This document shows, in pieces, positions 17,493 to 25,616 of a stretch of 64,000 nucleotides of DNA. The position numbers and the translations under genes are program-made. Source of the DNA: Lysinibacillus fusiformis (GTDB lineage Bacteria > Bacillota > Bacilli > Bacillales_A > Planococcaceae); contig NZ_CP070490.1 of assembly GCF_016925635.1 (NCBI RefSeq), positions 2,176,001-2,240,000 on the forward strand, read 5' to 3'. Below the pieces are notes generated by a model. That model was given only the letters and a program-made list of their open reading frames with translations. It did no database searches and was not told the origin of the DNA. Numbering within the stretch: the first letter of the stretch is position 1; every line of letters starts with the position of its first letter.

Positions 17493-17678
17493 ATGACAAA
17501 AATCACTTTGACGGTTAATGAAGTGGCAGAGATGCTAGGCACTTCTACGGCTACTATCTATTCTGCAGTTAGAAAGTCTGAAATTCCTCACTTTAAAGTA
17601 CGTGGGAAAATCCTTTTCAATCGTGAAGTTGTTGAAGCTTGGACTAAAGGTGAAGTTAAGCAAGTGCAACATATTTAG
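17493..17678 (+). CDS. excisionase/AlpA-like small HTH protein
   Basis: 61 residues from the ATG at 17493 (RBS gggagg). MerR-like winged HTH of the excisionase DNA-binding family: LTVNEVAEMLGTSTATIYSAVRKSEIPHFKVRGKILF, then FNREVVEAWTKG. It lies first in the rightward operon, divergent from the repressor. Likely jobs are excision directionality together with the integrase or activation of the rightward operon. Confidence 0.85.
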   Translation: MTKITLTVNEVAEMLGTSTATIYSAVRKSEIPHFKVRGKILFNREVVEAWTKGEVKQVQHI

Positions 17679-17721
17679 CTAAATCACAAGCTTTGGTGGC
17701 ACGCAGAGGGAGGTGAGTAAG

Positions 17722-18003
17722 ATGAATATTGAAAATGTACAGTCATTAGCAGCGCTCGTTAATATGATTGACTCACTGGCGAAATCAGGTGAGGAAGCCC
17801 AGTTTTTATCAGTAAGTATCAACAGGTTTGATTCACCTACAATCCTGTTAACACACAAGGTCTTTATAGAGCTTTTCGATGAGTATGAAATTCAAGAGAC
17901 ACACGATTCTTCGAAAGTTTTTGTTAGCGCATTTGTAAATAGTGTTGAGTTTTATGCTCTGATACCTAAGTCTTTGTGTAATGAATCAACACAGAAAAAA
18001 TAA
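17722..18003 (+). CDS. hypothetical element protein (93 aa)
   Basis: Start at ATG 17722 with RBS gggagg 8 nt before; an in-frame GTG at 17713 overlaps that RBS. Soluble alpha/beta composition (SLAALVNMIDSLAKSGEEAQFLSV). No family recognised. Position after the excisionase suggests an early gene. Confidence 0.65.
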   Translation: MNIENVQSLAALVNMIDSLAKSGEEAQFLSVSINRFDSPTILLTHKVFIELFDEYEIQETHDSSKVFVSAFVNSVEFYALIPKSLCNESTQKK

Positions 18004-18024
18004 TATTCGTAGGAGGGATATTTA

Positions 18025-18330
18025 ATGAGTAACACAATCATTCAAAGCAAAATGAAACCTATAGAAAATCTAGTTTGTGAATTTGAAAATACAATTGTTG
18101 AGCTTCAAGCCTTACTTGTTGATGCTACACCAATGCTCAAGGCAATTAAGGATATCAATGAGTTATATGAAAGTGAATTGGATGCTGAGGATATTCAGAG
18201 ATTAAGAATGATGCAGTTTCGTCTTACGTTCGACCACTCACATAATGCTGCTCACATTCTAAATGAGCTAGGCCGTATTACTGCCGAAGGCAGCGCCTTA
18301 TTATATGTGTTGGATAATCAGACTGCATGA
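18025..18330 (+). CDS. hypothetical element protein (101 aa), helical
   Basis: RBS aggaggg precedes the ATG. Almost wholly helical, acidic (IENLVCEFENTIVELQALL, AHILNELGRITAEGSALLYVL). No domain recognised. It is the last gene before the primase and follows the previous gene by 21 nt. Confidence 0.68.
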   Translation: MSNTIIQSKMKPIENLVCEFENTIVELQALLVDATPMLKAIKDINELYESELDAEDIQRLRMMQFRLTFDHSHNAAHILNELGRITAEGSALLYVLDNQTA

Positions 18331-18344
18331 AGGCTATTGAAGGA

Positions 18345-18385
18345 AAAAACCACTGTCCAGTATTGGGTAGTGGATAGTGGTTTGA
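18345..18385 (-). terminator. hairpin with T-run on the minus strand
   Basis: Stem AAACCACTgTCCA / TGGAtAGTGGTTT. The T-run follows it on the minus strand only (read right to left), although all genes near it run rightward. It may stop antisense transcription or act as a structured element before the primase gene. Confidence 0.4.
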
Positions 18386-18437
18386 GGTGATATAGTCTTG
18401 GATTTTAAGTTCAACATACAGAAACGATGTGATAACA

Positions 18438-20987
18438 ATGCTTAATAATCTTATTATAACGGAATTTAAGAAGGGGCGTTTCGATAGTGGCGTGGTAAAA
18501 AAAGTCTCATGGGAACAGCTCGCTAAAAAGTTACAAGATGCTGTTATTACGAATGAAAGCGTAGCTGAGTACCATAAGATGTCCAAAACGAAACAGAACG
18601 AAATAAAGCACCAGGGTGGCTTGGTAGCCGGGGAATCTAGCAACGGTAACAAAAAGGCTACAGACATAATAAACCGTTCAATTGTTACCTTGGATGCAGA
18701 CAAGTTAAAAGAGAGCGTAACAGATTTTTGGGACAACCTAACCTTCATGTATCCGGACGTGAGTATGGTACTGCATACAACTCATTCTCACACGAAAAAT
18801 AGTGCTAGGGTGCGAGTATTCATACCTTTGAATAGGAGCGTGCAACCAGAAGAATATGAAGCTATCTCAAGGAAAGTGGCAGACAACATTACTATAGATG
18901 ATTTTGACAAAGTGAGTTTCACTGTCAATCAAATGATGTTCTATCCTTCTGTTTCTAAAGATGGTGAATTTATAGCTCTGGAACAAAAAGGTCTTGCACT
19001 CGATGCAGATAGAATATTGGCTGAATATACGGATTGGACCGATCGTAGCACTTGGCCAAAACATTTAGGTGACAACGTAGAGAAGCTAAGTAGTAAGAAG
19101 GGTCACCCTCATGAAATAGAAGGTCTTGTAGGCGCTTTTAATCGCCAATACGACATTCACAAAGCTATTGAAACATTTCTTCCTGATATCTATGAACCAA
19201 CAGCGCATGATGAAAGATACACGTACACCCATGGTTCTACTTCAGGTGGGTTAGTGGTTTACGATGATGGATTATTTTGTATATCCAATCACTCAACGGA
19301 TCCAGCAAGTAACGAAAAATCTTTAAACAGCTTTGACTTGGTGAGGGTTCATAAATTTGGACATTTAGATGCTGCTGCAAAACTAAACACACCAATTCAC
19401 AAGTTACCTAGTTCTAAGGCATTTTCGGATTGGTTACTAGAAGCCAAACCTTCAAGTAAAAGAGAAGCTGAAGCGCTAGAAGATATTCGCATAGAACTTA
19501 AAAAGTCCTCTTTACAATCAGCACTAGAGGATTTTGAGGACATATTAGGGGGTGAAACGGAAAGTGAAATGCCTAACCTTGATAAGGTTCTTTCAGAAGT
19601 GACATGCAATAAAAATGGAAGAATTGAACCTACTTCAGCAAATCTTGAAATTATTATCAATGGCCTGTTTGGGCACACATTTAAGTACGATACATTCGCT
19701 AAGAAGGATATTCGCGTAGCGAATGTACCTTGGCGTAGACATGAGCAATTAGCGCGCGATGAAACGACACAATGGGAAGATTCGGATACTGACAGGATGC
19801 TCCTTGAAATTGAGAAGCTATTTAATATGAACATTCAATTCTCTAAGGCTGTAAAAATAGTTGATAAGGCAATTCAGGACCGTCAGTTTCATCCAGTACA
19901 AGATTTTATAAATAGTAAGAAATGGGATGGTGTTGAACGAGCTGAAACGCTTCTGATTGATTTCATGGGGGCTGAAGACACTGATTACACCAGGTTGGCA
20001 ACTATACATTGGTTAACAGGTGCGGCCGCTCGCATATTTAGTCCTGGTATTAAATTCGATGAATGTTTGACCCTCATAGGTAGTCAAGGGTTAGGGAAAT
20101 CTCTACTTGCTTCAAGGTTGGCTGGGGACGGAGCTTGGTCCAGTGATTCCCAAGAATCTTTTGAAGCAAAAAAAGGTGCTGAAACGCTTCAAGGTAAGTG
20201 GATCATTGAACTTGGAGAATTAGCAGCCATGCGTAGAAGTGAAGTCGAAGACGTAAAACGTTTCTTGTCAGCACAGGAGGACACCTATCGTCCAGCCTAT
20301 GCAAGAAAGGCAGTGTCGATAAAGCGTAGTTGTGCTTTCATAGGTACAACGAATGAGGTCGAGTTTTTAACGGACGGTACAGGAAACAGGCGGTTTCTTC
20401 CAATCGAATGTGATGCTAAAAAGCGTAAGAGGCACCCCAGCGAGCTTTCAAAAGGAGAAGTGCAACAAATATGGGCTGAGATAAAAGAACGCTTCTACGT
20501 GAAAGGAAAATCTGTTTTTATGAGCGATAAGCTAAGTGCTTTAGCTCATGACAAACAAAGTGAGCATTTACAGACGGATATTAGATCAGCGATAGTCGCC
20601 GAATATCTTAATAAACCTATCCCTTACGATTTTGATAAATGGGAACGAGACAAACGTTTAGCATGGATCAAACACATTAAGCCAGCACCTGACGATTTTA
20701 TGAAGTGGTCCAGTGGAGAGCGCTACGAATGGTATTCGTTCAATCAAAGTGAAAATTTTATACCTAATATAGATTTTAGTGATGTAACCGAACTCAAGTT
20801 ACCTACAAAAATTTCTGTAATTGAAGTAGTTTCGGAGGGGCTTCAGTTGGATACGAAAGCTAAATACACAACAGGTGAGATGCGAGCATTCGCCAATATC
20901 ATTAAACAGTTGGGATGGGAACACGAAGGGACTAAAAAATCAATGGTTGCATACGGCAGACAACGAGCCTTTGAAAGGCCAAATTGA
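18438..20987 (+). CDS. primase / VirE (VapE)-family superfamily-3-like helicase
   Basis: 849 residues from the ATG at 18438 (GTG at 18429 is the other candidate; neither has a strong RBS). Residues about 60-350 look like a primase-polymerase-type N-terminal region (IVTLDADKLKESVTDFW, VLHTTHSHTKNSARVRVFIPL). Residues about 490-690 form the VirE/VapE domain: Walker A GSQGLGKSLLASR, acidic Walker B-like WIIELGELAAM, sensor CAFIGTTNEVEFL and arginine finger NRRFLPIE. The extended C-terminus is unassigned. It should start element replication. Such fused proteins are common in Bacillus prophages and satellites. Confidence 0.88.
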   Translation: MLNNLIITEFKKGRFDSGVVKKVSWEQLAKKLQDAVITNESVAEYHKMSKTKQNEIKHQGGLVAGESSNGNKKATDIINRSIVTLDADKLKESVTDFWDNLTFMYPDVSMVLHTTHSHTKNSARVRVFIPLNRSVQPEEYEAISRKVADNITIDDFDKVSFTVNQMMFYPSVSKDGEFIALEQKGLALDADRILAEYTDWTDRSTWPKHLGDNVEKLSSKKGHPHEIEGLVGAFNRQYDIHKAIETFLPDIYEPTAHDERYTYTHGSTSGGLVVYDDGLFCISNHSTDPASNEKSLNSFDLVRVHKFGHLDAAAKLNTPIHKLPSSKAFSDWLLEAKPSSKREAEALEDIRIELKKSSLQSALEDFEDILGGETESEMPNLDKVLSEVTCNKNGRIEPTSANLEIIINGLFGHTFKYDTFAKKDIRVANVPWRRHEQLARDETTQWEDSDTDRMLLEIEKLFNMNIQFSKAVKIVDKAIQDRQFHPVQDFINSKKWDGVERAETLLIDFMGAEDTDYTRLATIHWLTGAAARIFSPGIKFDECLTLIGSQGLGKSLLASRLAGDGAWSSDSQESFEAKKGAETLQGKWIIELGELAAMRRSEVEDVKRFLSAQEDTYRPAYARKAVSIKRSCAFIGTTNEVEFLTDGTGNRRFLPIECDAKKRKRHPSELSKGEVQQIWAEIKERFYVKGKSVFMSDKLSALAHDKQSEHLQTDIRSAIVAEYLNKPIPYDFDKWERDKRLAWIKHIKPAPDDFMKWSSGERYEWYSFNQSENFIPNIDFSDVTELKLPTKISVIEVVSEGLQLDTKAKYTTGEMRAFANIIKQLGWEHEGTKKSMVAYGRQRAFERPN

Positions 20988-21001
20988 TTGGCCCAATACA
21001 A

Positions 21002-21193
21002 GCCTTGTGTGATTTAAGTGGAACGGTGGAAAGTGGAACGAAAAAATCACTGTCTCGATGAGAAATTTTTATCGTACCACACTTAAACATTAGAGCCACA
21101 AGGCAATGACCAATAGTATCAATAGGAACAATATAAACTTAAATATATATATATAAGAGGTTAAAGGGGATTTACACCTATATATTCCCCTTT
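21002..21193. other. structured, repeat-rich region: candidate replication origin
   Basis: The 305-bp gap after the primase gene holds nested inverted repeats GCCTTGTG (21002) / CACAAGGC (21097) and TTTAAGTG (21013) / CACTTAAA (21080), short direct repeats GTGGAACG-GTGGAAA-GTGGAACG between them, and to the right AAAGGGGA (21163) / TCCCCTTT (21186) with repeated TTTACAC and AT-only stretches. Iterons plus AT-rich DNA next to a replication initiator is the usual origin layout in satellites. Confidence 0.5.
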
Positions 21194-21292
21194 ACACACT
21201 ATATATAGAAAGTTGTAAATATACCGTACTTATTGTCCAGTCGTGACAATTGAAAATAAGGTGAGCATCTAACTAGTGAAGGAGTGAGTCAC

Positions 21293-21643
21293 ATGCGAAT
21301 AAGAAACAACCGATTTGCCCGAGGTTTAGATATTACAAAAGTACAAGTCGAAAAAGTAGAAACGAATCTAAAAGCCAAGGTGTTCCGATATGAGTTTTTT
21401 AATGTGTTTAATTGCCCTTATTGCGGAATTGAAATTAAAGAACGATGGGGGTTTGAATATCGGCCTAGATGTGCGCGTAAAACGCCTTGTTGTAAAAAGA
21501 ACTATGCAATGTTCCCCAAATCAGAAAATTACACACAAGAATCATATGAAAATGATCAATTACATCTTCAAATGAGGGAATTTATATCCTTATACGATCA
21601 ATCTGTAAAAAGCTTAAAAGATTGGCATAGAAGTGATAGCTAA
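21293..21643 (+). CDS. hypothetical zinc-ribbon-like element protein (116 aa)
   Basis: ATG at 21293 after RBS aaggag. Contains C-P-Y-C near residue 42 and C-A-R-K-T-P-C-C near 61, spacing that fits a small zinc-binding knuckle, and a basic N-terminus (MRIRNNRFARG). It may bind nucleic acid. No family recognised. It leads the small-gene run to the right of the candidate origin; its stop overlaps the next start (TAATG). Confidence 0.65.
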   Translation: MRIRNNRFARGLDITKVQVEKVETNLKAKVFRYEFFNVFNCPYCGIEIKERWGFEYRPRCARKTPCCKKNYAMFPKSENYTQESYENDQLHLQMREFISLYDQSVKSLKDWHRSDS

Positions 21644-21831
21644 TGAAACGTAGATCAGTGGCCATTAAACCTTTTGAAAGGCAGCTTCATGTATTAGAAC
21701 GTGAATTTAAGAAGCTGAGCTATGGTAGTCCGTTCTATGAAGCTAAACTATATGAAATTCAGGACTTAGCCGCATTTATTAATAGAATCAAAAAAAAAGA
21801 AATTACGTTGAATATTAAGGAGAGATTATAG
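21643..21831 (+). CDS. hypothetical small basic element protein (62 aa)
   Basis: Start overlaps the previous stop, so it is translationally coupled. Basic and helical (MKRRSVAIKPFERQLHVLEREFKKL). No domain recognised. The next gene starts right after its stop. Confidence 0.6.
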   Translation: MKRRSVAIKPFERQLHVLEREFKKLSYGSPFYEAKLYEIQDLAAFINRIKKKEITLNIKERL

Positions 21832-22617
21832 ATGAATTGGGTAGAAGAAGCAAAGAAAATCAGAAAACAATATGATGATGCAAAAGGCATTTATAACGAG
21901 AGCATGTTAAAGATAAAGCGTAAGGAGTACCAAAAGAAAGCGAGGAGTCTATTAGATCAATATAACAACAAAGCGAGTCAACGAAAAGCTGAAGTACAAG
22001 CACGATTAAAGGAACTGGATGAATTAATCTCAGCAGCTAAACCATTACCGATTTTTAATTTTGAACACTACTTCAAAAATGAAGATATTAAAAGTGAATA
22101 CGGTACAAAATTAGGCACGAAAAAGGTGATAGATGTTGAATACATCACAGGGATTAAGTATCTAAGTGAATATGTAGAAAATACGCTGTCACGTCTCAAT
22201 AATTATGACGATTATTTACGTGCTATTACCGAAATTACTGAAAGCGATAATAAACAGGCTATTGAGGTCTTGTACAGTATTACTGCAAATGGTTTCAAAC
22301 CTTCATTCATAAAAGCTGAAGCCTGGGACAAAAGCCAAATTAGCCTAGGTGCCCATATTTCTGAGGGAAGGAAGTCAACTGATTACACTGTACAAAATGT
22401 ACGAGCGCTACATGATGTTGTTCATGAGCGATATAAAGATGTGACATATCCAGAAGGGCTACGTGATCTGGAAAAAGAGCAAAAAGCTCTTATTAATGAA
22501 AACTTAATGTTGGCAGGTTCTACGCCAGATGCTGATCGAGCATTCTTATACGAAACAGTCACATATATAGACGGCAGTCAAATATTTAACGGACCTGCAT
22601 CAAAATGGTGGCCTTAA
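21832..22617 (+). CDS. hypothetical coiled-coil element protein (261 aa)
   Basis: RBS aaggagag before the ATG. The first 65 residues are charged and coiled-coil-like (AKKIRKQYDDAKGIYNESML, QARLKELDELISAA). The middle and C-terminal parts are mixed alpha/beta with no recognised motif. The last stretch (DADRAFLYETVTYIDGSQIFNG) is compact. It could be a structural or packaging-interfering protein as often seen at this place in satellites, but nothing in the sequence proves it. Confidence 0.65.
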   Translation: MNWVEEAKKIRKQYDDAKGIYNESMLKIKRKEYQKKARSLLDQYNNKASQRKAEVQARLKELDELISAAKPLPIFNFEHYFKNEDIKSEYGTKLGTKKVIDVEYITGIKYLSEYVENTLSRLNNYDDYLRAITEITESDNKQAIEVLYSITANGFKPSFIKAEAWDKSQISLGAHISEGRKSTDYTVQNVRALHDVVHERYKDVTYPEGLRDLEKEQKALINENLMLAGSTPDADRAFLYETVTYIDGSQIFNGPASKWWP

Positions 22618-22645
22618 TTAACCACGTAAAGTGATGAAACGACAC

Positions 22646-22685
22646 GTTGAGCGCTACAAAATGTAATTATAAAATAGCGCTCAAC
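22646..22685. repeat. perfect 11-bp inverted repeat between element genes
   Basis: GTTGAGCGCTA (22646-22656) and TAGCGCTCAAC (22675-22685), loop 18 nt, with no T-run. A transcript-processing hairpin or operator is possible. Confidence 0.6.
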
Positions 22686-22723
22686 CTATGGGATATAGCT
22701 ATTTTTATACAGGGGGTAGGGGT

Positions 22724-22921
22724 ATGAGTAATCTTGAAAAACGTATAGCCCGTATTGAACAAATGATGAAGGAGAAGCGAGAACCTTCTACAGAAACGAA
22801 ATTAAGAAAGTATTTCACGCATTTAACAGCTTATTTCCAAAATAACGCTTCAGCAACAGACAAAGTGTTTCATATAGGTGAAATCTTTAAATGGAAAAAA
22901 CGATTAGATGACAGGAAGTGA
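22724..22921 (+). CDS. hypothetical small element protein (65 aa)
   Basis: ATG at 22724 with RBS gggggtagg. Begins MSNLEKRIARIEQMMKEKRE, a coiled-coil opening shared with the gene at 23186 (MSNIEKRLNRLEELIE), so the two look like paralogs in their first 15 residues. Basic C-terminus. Function unknown. Confidence 0.6.
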   Translation: MSNLEKRIARIEQMMKEKREPSTETKLRKYFTHLTAYFQNNASATDKVFHIGEIFKWKKRLDDRK

Positions 22922-22926
22922 TTTAG

Positions 22927-23193
22927 ATGAATGAAGCAGTAGAAATAAAGAATAAGCGATTAACTACACAAACCCATGTGCGCCAGCTTTTAACGGAAAC
23001 AATCAACAATTTACGAAGAGTAGAAACGAGGGCGCCGAAAGATGAAATTGAAAAGGCACGTGTTCTCGGTTATCTTGCCAGCCTTATGCAGATGAACCTA
23101 CGCGACTGTGAGCTGGAGAAGCGTATTGAGAAAGCTGAAAAGTTCATGAAGTATTTGAGCGACAAGGGAGTTGAGGTGTTCGGAGATGAGTAA
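22927..23193 (+). CDS. hypothetical helical element protein (88 aa)
   Basis: Starts 5 nt after the previous stop. Helical (LTTQTHVRQLLTETINNLRRVE, EKRIEKAEKFMKYLSDKG). Overlaps the next gene by 8 nt. No family recognised. Confidence 0.6.
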   Translation: MNEAVEIKNKRLTTQTHVRQLLTETINNLRRVETRAPKDEIEKARVLGYLASLMQMNLRDCELEKRIEKAEKFMKYLSDKGVEVFGDE

Positions 23194-23362
23194 CATTGAA
23201 AAACGCCTCAATCGCCTAGAGGAGCTAATAGAAGCCGTAAGTGGAGTGAATACTTTTCAAGTGGCTGTTTACCGCGGATACGCAGCGTATAACAATCGAA
23301 GCGATCGCATGAAACGAAATAAGCAATTACACGCCATCATCATAGTGCAAAAGGGGGTATAA
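23186..23362 (+). CDS. hypothetical small element protein (58 aa)
   Basis: ATG at 23186 lies inside the end of the previous gene, with RBS gag-cggag just before. MSNIEKRLNRLEELIEAV repeats the coiled-coil opening of the 22724 gene. The rest is basic with aromatic residues (VYRGYAAYNNRSDRMKR). Function unknown. Confidence 0.58.
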   Translation: MSNIEKRLNRLEELIEAVSGVNTFQVAVYRGYAAYNNRSDRMKRNKQLHAIIIVQKGV

Positions 23363-23364
23363 CT

Positions 23365-23508
23365 TTGAGCCGTAAAGTAAAGTCAATTGAGATTGAAGTG
23401 GTTGAGCGTAAAGGCGAACAGGTGAATGTTATTGTTTTGACTAATGGTGCGCCTATACCGACTGATTTAAGCGAAGACAGTAACCATGTGATTATACGTA
23501 TTAAATAG
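23365..23508 (+). CDS. hypothetical small element protein (47 aa), TTG start
   Basis: A frame starting at TTG 23365 follows a strong RBS (agggggt, 7 nt) and begins 2 nt after the previous stop. It encodes an all-beta-like peptide: MSRKVKSIEIEVVERKGEQ, then NVIVLTNGAPIPTDLSED and a C-terminal VIIRIK. Tight packing with its neighbours and the RBS support it. Function unknown. Confidence 0.6.
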   Translation: MSRKVKSIEIEVVERKGEQVNVIVLTNGAPIPTDLSEDSNHVIIRIK

Positions 23509-23572
23509 AAAACTTAGGTGCTTCCCCACAAATGGAGAAAACAATAATCAGCAAGAAATCAGGTAATCCCCT

Positions 23573-24070
23573 TTGAATGATTTACTAAAAGAATACAGAG
23601 AAACCCGCAAACGTTTGAAGGCCGAACGTGCTGCACTTCATGAAGATGATCCGGAACAAAAAATATATACTGGAATGATATCTGATTTGGAGCTAGCAAT
23701 TGAATGGATGAGTAAAGGCTTCAACCCAAATGAAACAAGGAAAGGTATCCATAAAAGTGCGAAAAAGCGATACGGCTATGACAAACGCAAAGTGAATATG
23801 GATTTACGATGGTTTGGAGTTAATGATGAAATGCCATCTTTGCGAGAACCAGATATAAACCAGCTAGAACGAACATTAGCTGATGACGATAAACGAGCAA
23901 TCATGTTTGTACTTCAGCACATGGCGCCAATGCAACGTACCTGTTACATGCTGCATTATGGGTATCTACAACCCTATGAATCTATCGGCAAAGAACTTGG
24001 GATTACGAAAAGTACTGTACAAAGGCATATCGAAGCTGCACGAAAGAAAGTGGTAAAGCTTAATGCCTAA
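23573..24070 (+). CDS. ArpU/RinA-type late transcription regulator (sigma region 4-like)
   Basis: 165 residues starting at TTG (no ATG in frame near; RBS weak, caggta). The C-terminal 70 residues are a sigma-70 region 4-like helix-turn-helix: MAPMQRTCYMLHYGYLQPYESIGKELGITKSTVQRHIEAARKKV. The N-terminus is charged and helical. Phages of Bacilli use such ArpU/RinA-like proteins to switch on late or packaging genes. In this element no late structural genes are present, so it may act on the cargo region or on a helper phage. Confidence 0.75.
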   Translation: MNDLLKEYRETRKRLKAERAALHEDDPEQKIYTGMISDLELAIEWMSKGFNPNETRKGIHKSAKKRYGYDKRKVNMDLRWFGVNDEMPSLREPDINQLERTLADDDKRAIMFVLQHMAPMQRTCYMLHYGYLQPYESIGKELGITKSTVQRHIEAARKKVVKLNA

Positions 24071-24346
24071 AAGGTAGTGAGTTTTCAGGTACTTGTAAAC
24101 TGCAAGGAACTACCATCAAGTTGGAGGTAGAAATAGTTTGGTGGCTGATTAATCAGCTGTGAGAACAATCGAGAAGGGTAGTACTAAAAGGTACGCTGGT
24201 TCGATTGCTCTCACACAATGAGGTTTTCATAAATAAAAGGGACGGAATTTTGACCCTCCTTACTCACTATCAGTGCTGCTTTGTGTATTCAAGTTGTGAG
24301 TCTGACGGTGCTTTGTATAGAGTCGTACCTGGACCACAAAATAATT
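24071..24346. other. gene-free structured segment of the element
   Basis: No credible gene. Contains a 14-bp palindrome GCTGATTAATCAGC (24144-24157) followed directly by a long hairpin with arms 24159-24172 and 24201-24214 (GTGAGAaCAATCGA, one mismatch). A short pair GGTAGT/ACTACC lies just upstream. The segment follows the ArpU-like gene and could hold its target promoter, a small RNA, or a packaging-type site. Confidence 0.45.
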
Positions 24347-24511
24347 CTATTTAAAAAGCATGATAGCGATAATTCCGCTTAGCACTAGAAATTTGAACAG
24401 ATTCTCCCTAAGAATCGACGTAACCCTAGTAATCTCGTTATCAAACATTTTTAGGAATAAGCCCACCACTAAAGCGAGCACAAGACTAATAATTATTTCT
24501 GTTGTTGTCAT
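24347..24511 (-). CDS. small two-span membrane protein (54 aa)
   Basis: Minus-strand ATG at 24511 preceded by a strong RBS (aaggaggt). Two hydrophobic segments (TEIIISLVLALVVGLFL and FLVLSGIIAIMLF) around a charged loop (KMFDNEITRVTSILREN). It is the only leftward gene in this stretch and stands alone. Small membrane proteins here in satellites or prophages include holin-like, superinfection-exclusion or type I toxin proteins; none of these families was recognised. Confidence 0.65.
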   Translation of the reverse strand: MTTTEIIISLVLALVVGLFLKMFDNEITRVTSILRENLFKFLVLSGIIAIMLFK

Positions 24512-24838
24512 AGTGTCGACCTCCTTCGATTTAATTGTGGCATATATCGAGGGCAATAGAACTTAAGTTCAATATGCCCTATATTGATTCATTACGCGCC
24601 ACAAATCGCTATTTAACTAATGTTATCAATTTTTTTAAGATCGAATAAAATGTTTCATGATGTTTCACAATGAAAAATTTTTAGGGAGGTCATAACTTAT
24701 TGCTTAGATAACTGTTGGGGAAACATACGAATTAGGTAGTTCATCAAGGTATAAAGTTTCGAATACTCTTACGAAGTTTGGAATTATCAAGAAACATACA
24801 TTTTAAAATAAACTACACATGAAAAGAGGAAATTAACA
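24512..24838. other. intergenic segment with a possible gene remnant
   Basis: No full gene. A strong RBS-like aggaggt near 24684 is followed by stop codons, and about 24703-24807 reads as an intact tail GETYELGSSSRYKVSN...FGIIKKHTF ending in TAA, without a start codon. It looks like the last 30 residues of a lost gene, perhaps with a winged HTH. Confidence 0.35.
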
Positions 24839-25282
24839 ATGTCAGAGACTATGAATATCCACGAATATAGCGAAATTAGATTAGAGGCAGTTGATGTACA
24901 GTTTACAGAATGGAAAGCTTCACAAACACATCCGTGTACTTATGATAAAGCAGCACAATATCTGGACAAAATCTTTTATACTGAAGTGCAAGATGTCATG
25001 ATTCGTTCTGAGCTTGAAGTGAAACAATTTGTAGAATATTTCAATCTTTATCGTAATGACTGTTTAGCTGATATAGCTATAAAGATGGAGAAAATAGCTG
25101 TATGTTTCATAATTCGAGTAAGTGGAGAAATTCTATTCGATAGTGATAACGAGGAAATGTTAATGTTTAAAACAGCAGCAGAAGCTTATGAGCACGTTGA
25201 GGTTTTAAAGCTTAATGGGGCTTTAAAGGATTACTTCTTAACTGATGTTGAAGTCGATTATATGGTTTACGCTAATGAATAA
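24839..25282 (+). CDS. hypothetical element protein (147 aa)
   Basis: RBS aagagga before the ATG. Acidic, soluble; a Cys-His pair at THPCTYDKAAQYLDKIF, then helical (VKQFVEYFNLYRNDCLADIAI). No family recognised. It ends at a clear terminator, and so is a separate cargo unit at the right of the replication module. Confidence 0.62.
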   Translation: MSETMNIHEYSEIRLEAVDVQFTEWKASQTHPCTYDKAAQYLDKIFYTEVQDVMIRSELEVKQFVEYFNLYRNDCLADIAIKMEKIAVCFIIRVSGEILFDSDNEEMLMFKTAAEAYEHVEVLKLNGALKDYFLTDVEVDYMVYANE

Positions 25283-25289
25283 ATTTAGG

Positions 25290-25320
25290 GGACTCTCCGT
25301 ATTTGGAGAGTCCTTTTGTT
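25290..25320 (+). terminator. Rho-independent terminator
   Basis: Stem GGACTCTCC / GGAGAGTCC, 6-nt loop, then TTTTGTTT. Confidence 0.85.
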
Positions 25321-25410
25321 TGCCGTATTAGCTCTACTCCAAATATATGTCGTATAAACATGCCCTTAAAGAGCAAAATAAAAAAGAGTTAAAAGGAGGC
25401 GAGCGCCAGC

Positions 25411-25590
25411 GTGTTACCTATCGATATGGAAATTGTAATGATAATCGCAAATTTGCCTGAAAAACTTAGTGCATTGTCTAAAGTAGATCCTGATAAAGCG
25501 ATTCAGCTAATGCAAGCCTGGGGTGATGGTAAAAAAGATGTTGAGACGATTTGGAATGACGCAAACGATCATTTGAGTAAACATGTCTAG
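25411..25590 (+). CDS. tandem small paralog 1 of 4 (59 aa)
   Basis: A GTG start with RBS aaaggagg. The core NLPEKLSALSKVDPDKAIQLMQAWGDGKKDVETIW matches three following genes: pattern LPxxLSxLxKVxPxxAxxxxQxWGxGxxxxxxxW. It is the most divergent copy at its N-terminus (MLPIDMEIVMIIA). About 60-residue all-helical protein, no recognised family. The four genes share spacing of 25-50 nt and RBS-linker sequence, so they arose by tandem duplication and form one operon. Confidence 0.68.
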   Translation: MLPIDMEIVMIIANLPEKLSALSKVDPDKAIQLMQAWGDGKKDVETIWNDANDHLSKHV

Positions 25591-25616
25591 CAATAATAGT
25601 AAGGGAGAGGAACATC

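Noticed and set aside
18278-18748. 156-codon minus-strand frame across the primase gene start
   Set aside because: Overlaps two supported plus-strand genes, has no RBS and no domain.
23573-24070. Bona fide sigma factor
   Set aside because: Only a region-4-like HTH is present, with no region 2; ArpU/RinA-type regulator fits better.
25347-25460. 37-codon frame MSYKHALKEQNKKELKGG... before paralog 1
   Set aside because: No RBS, and it overlaps the family-supported paralog 1 in another frame.
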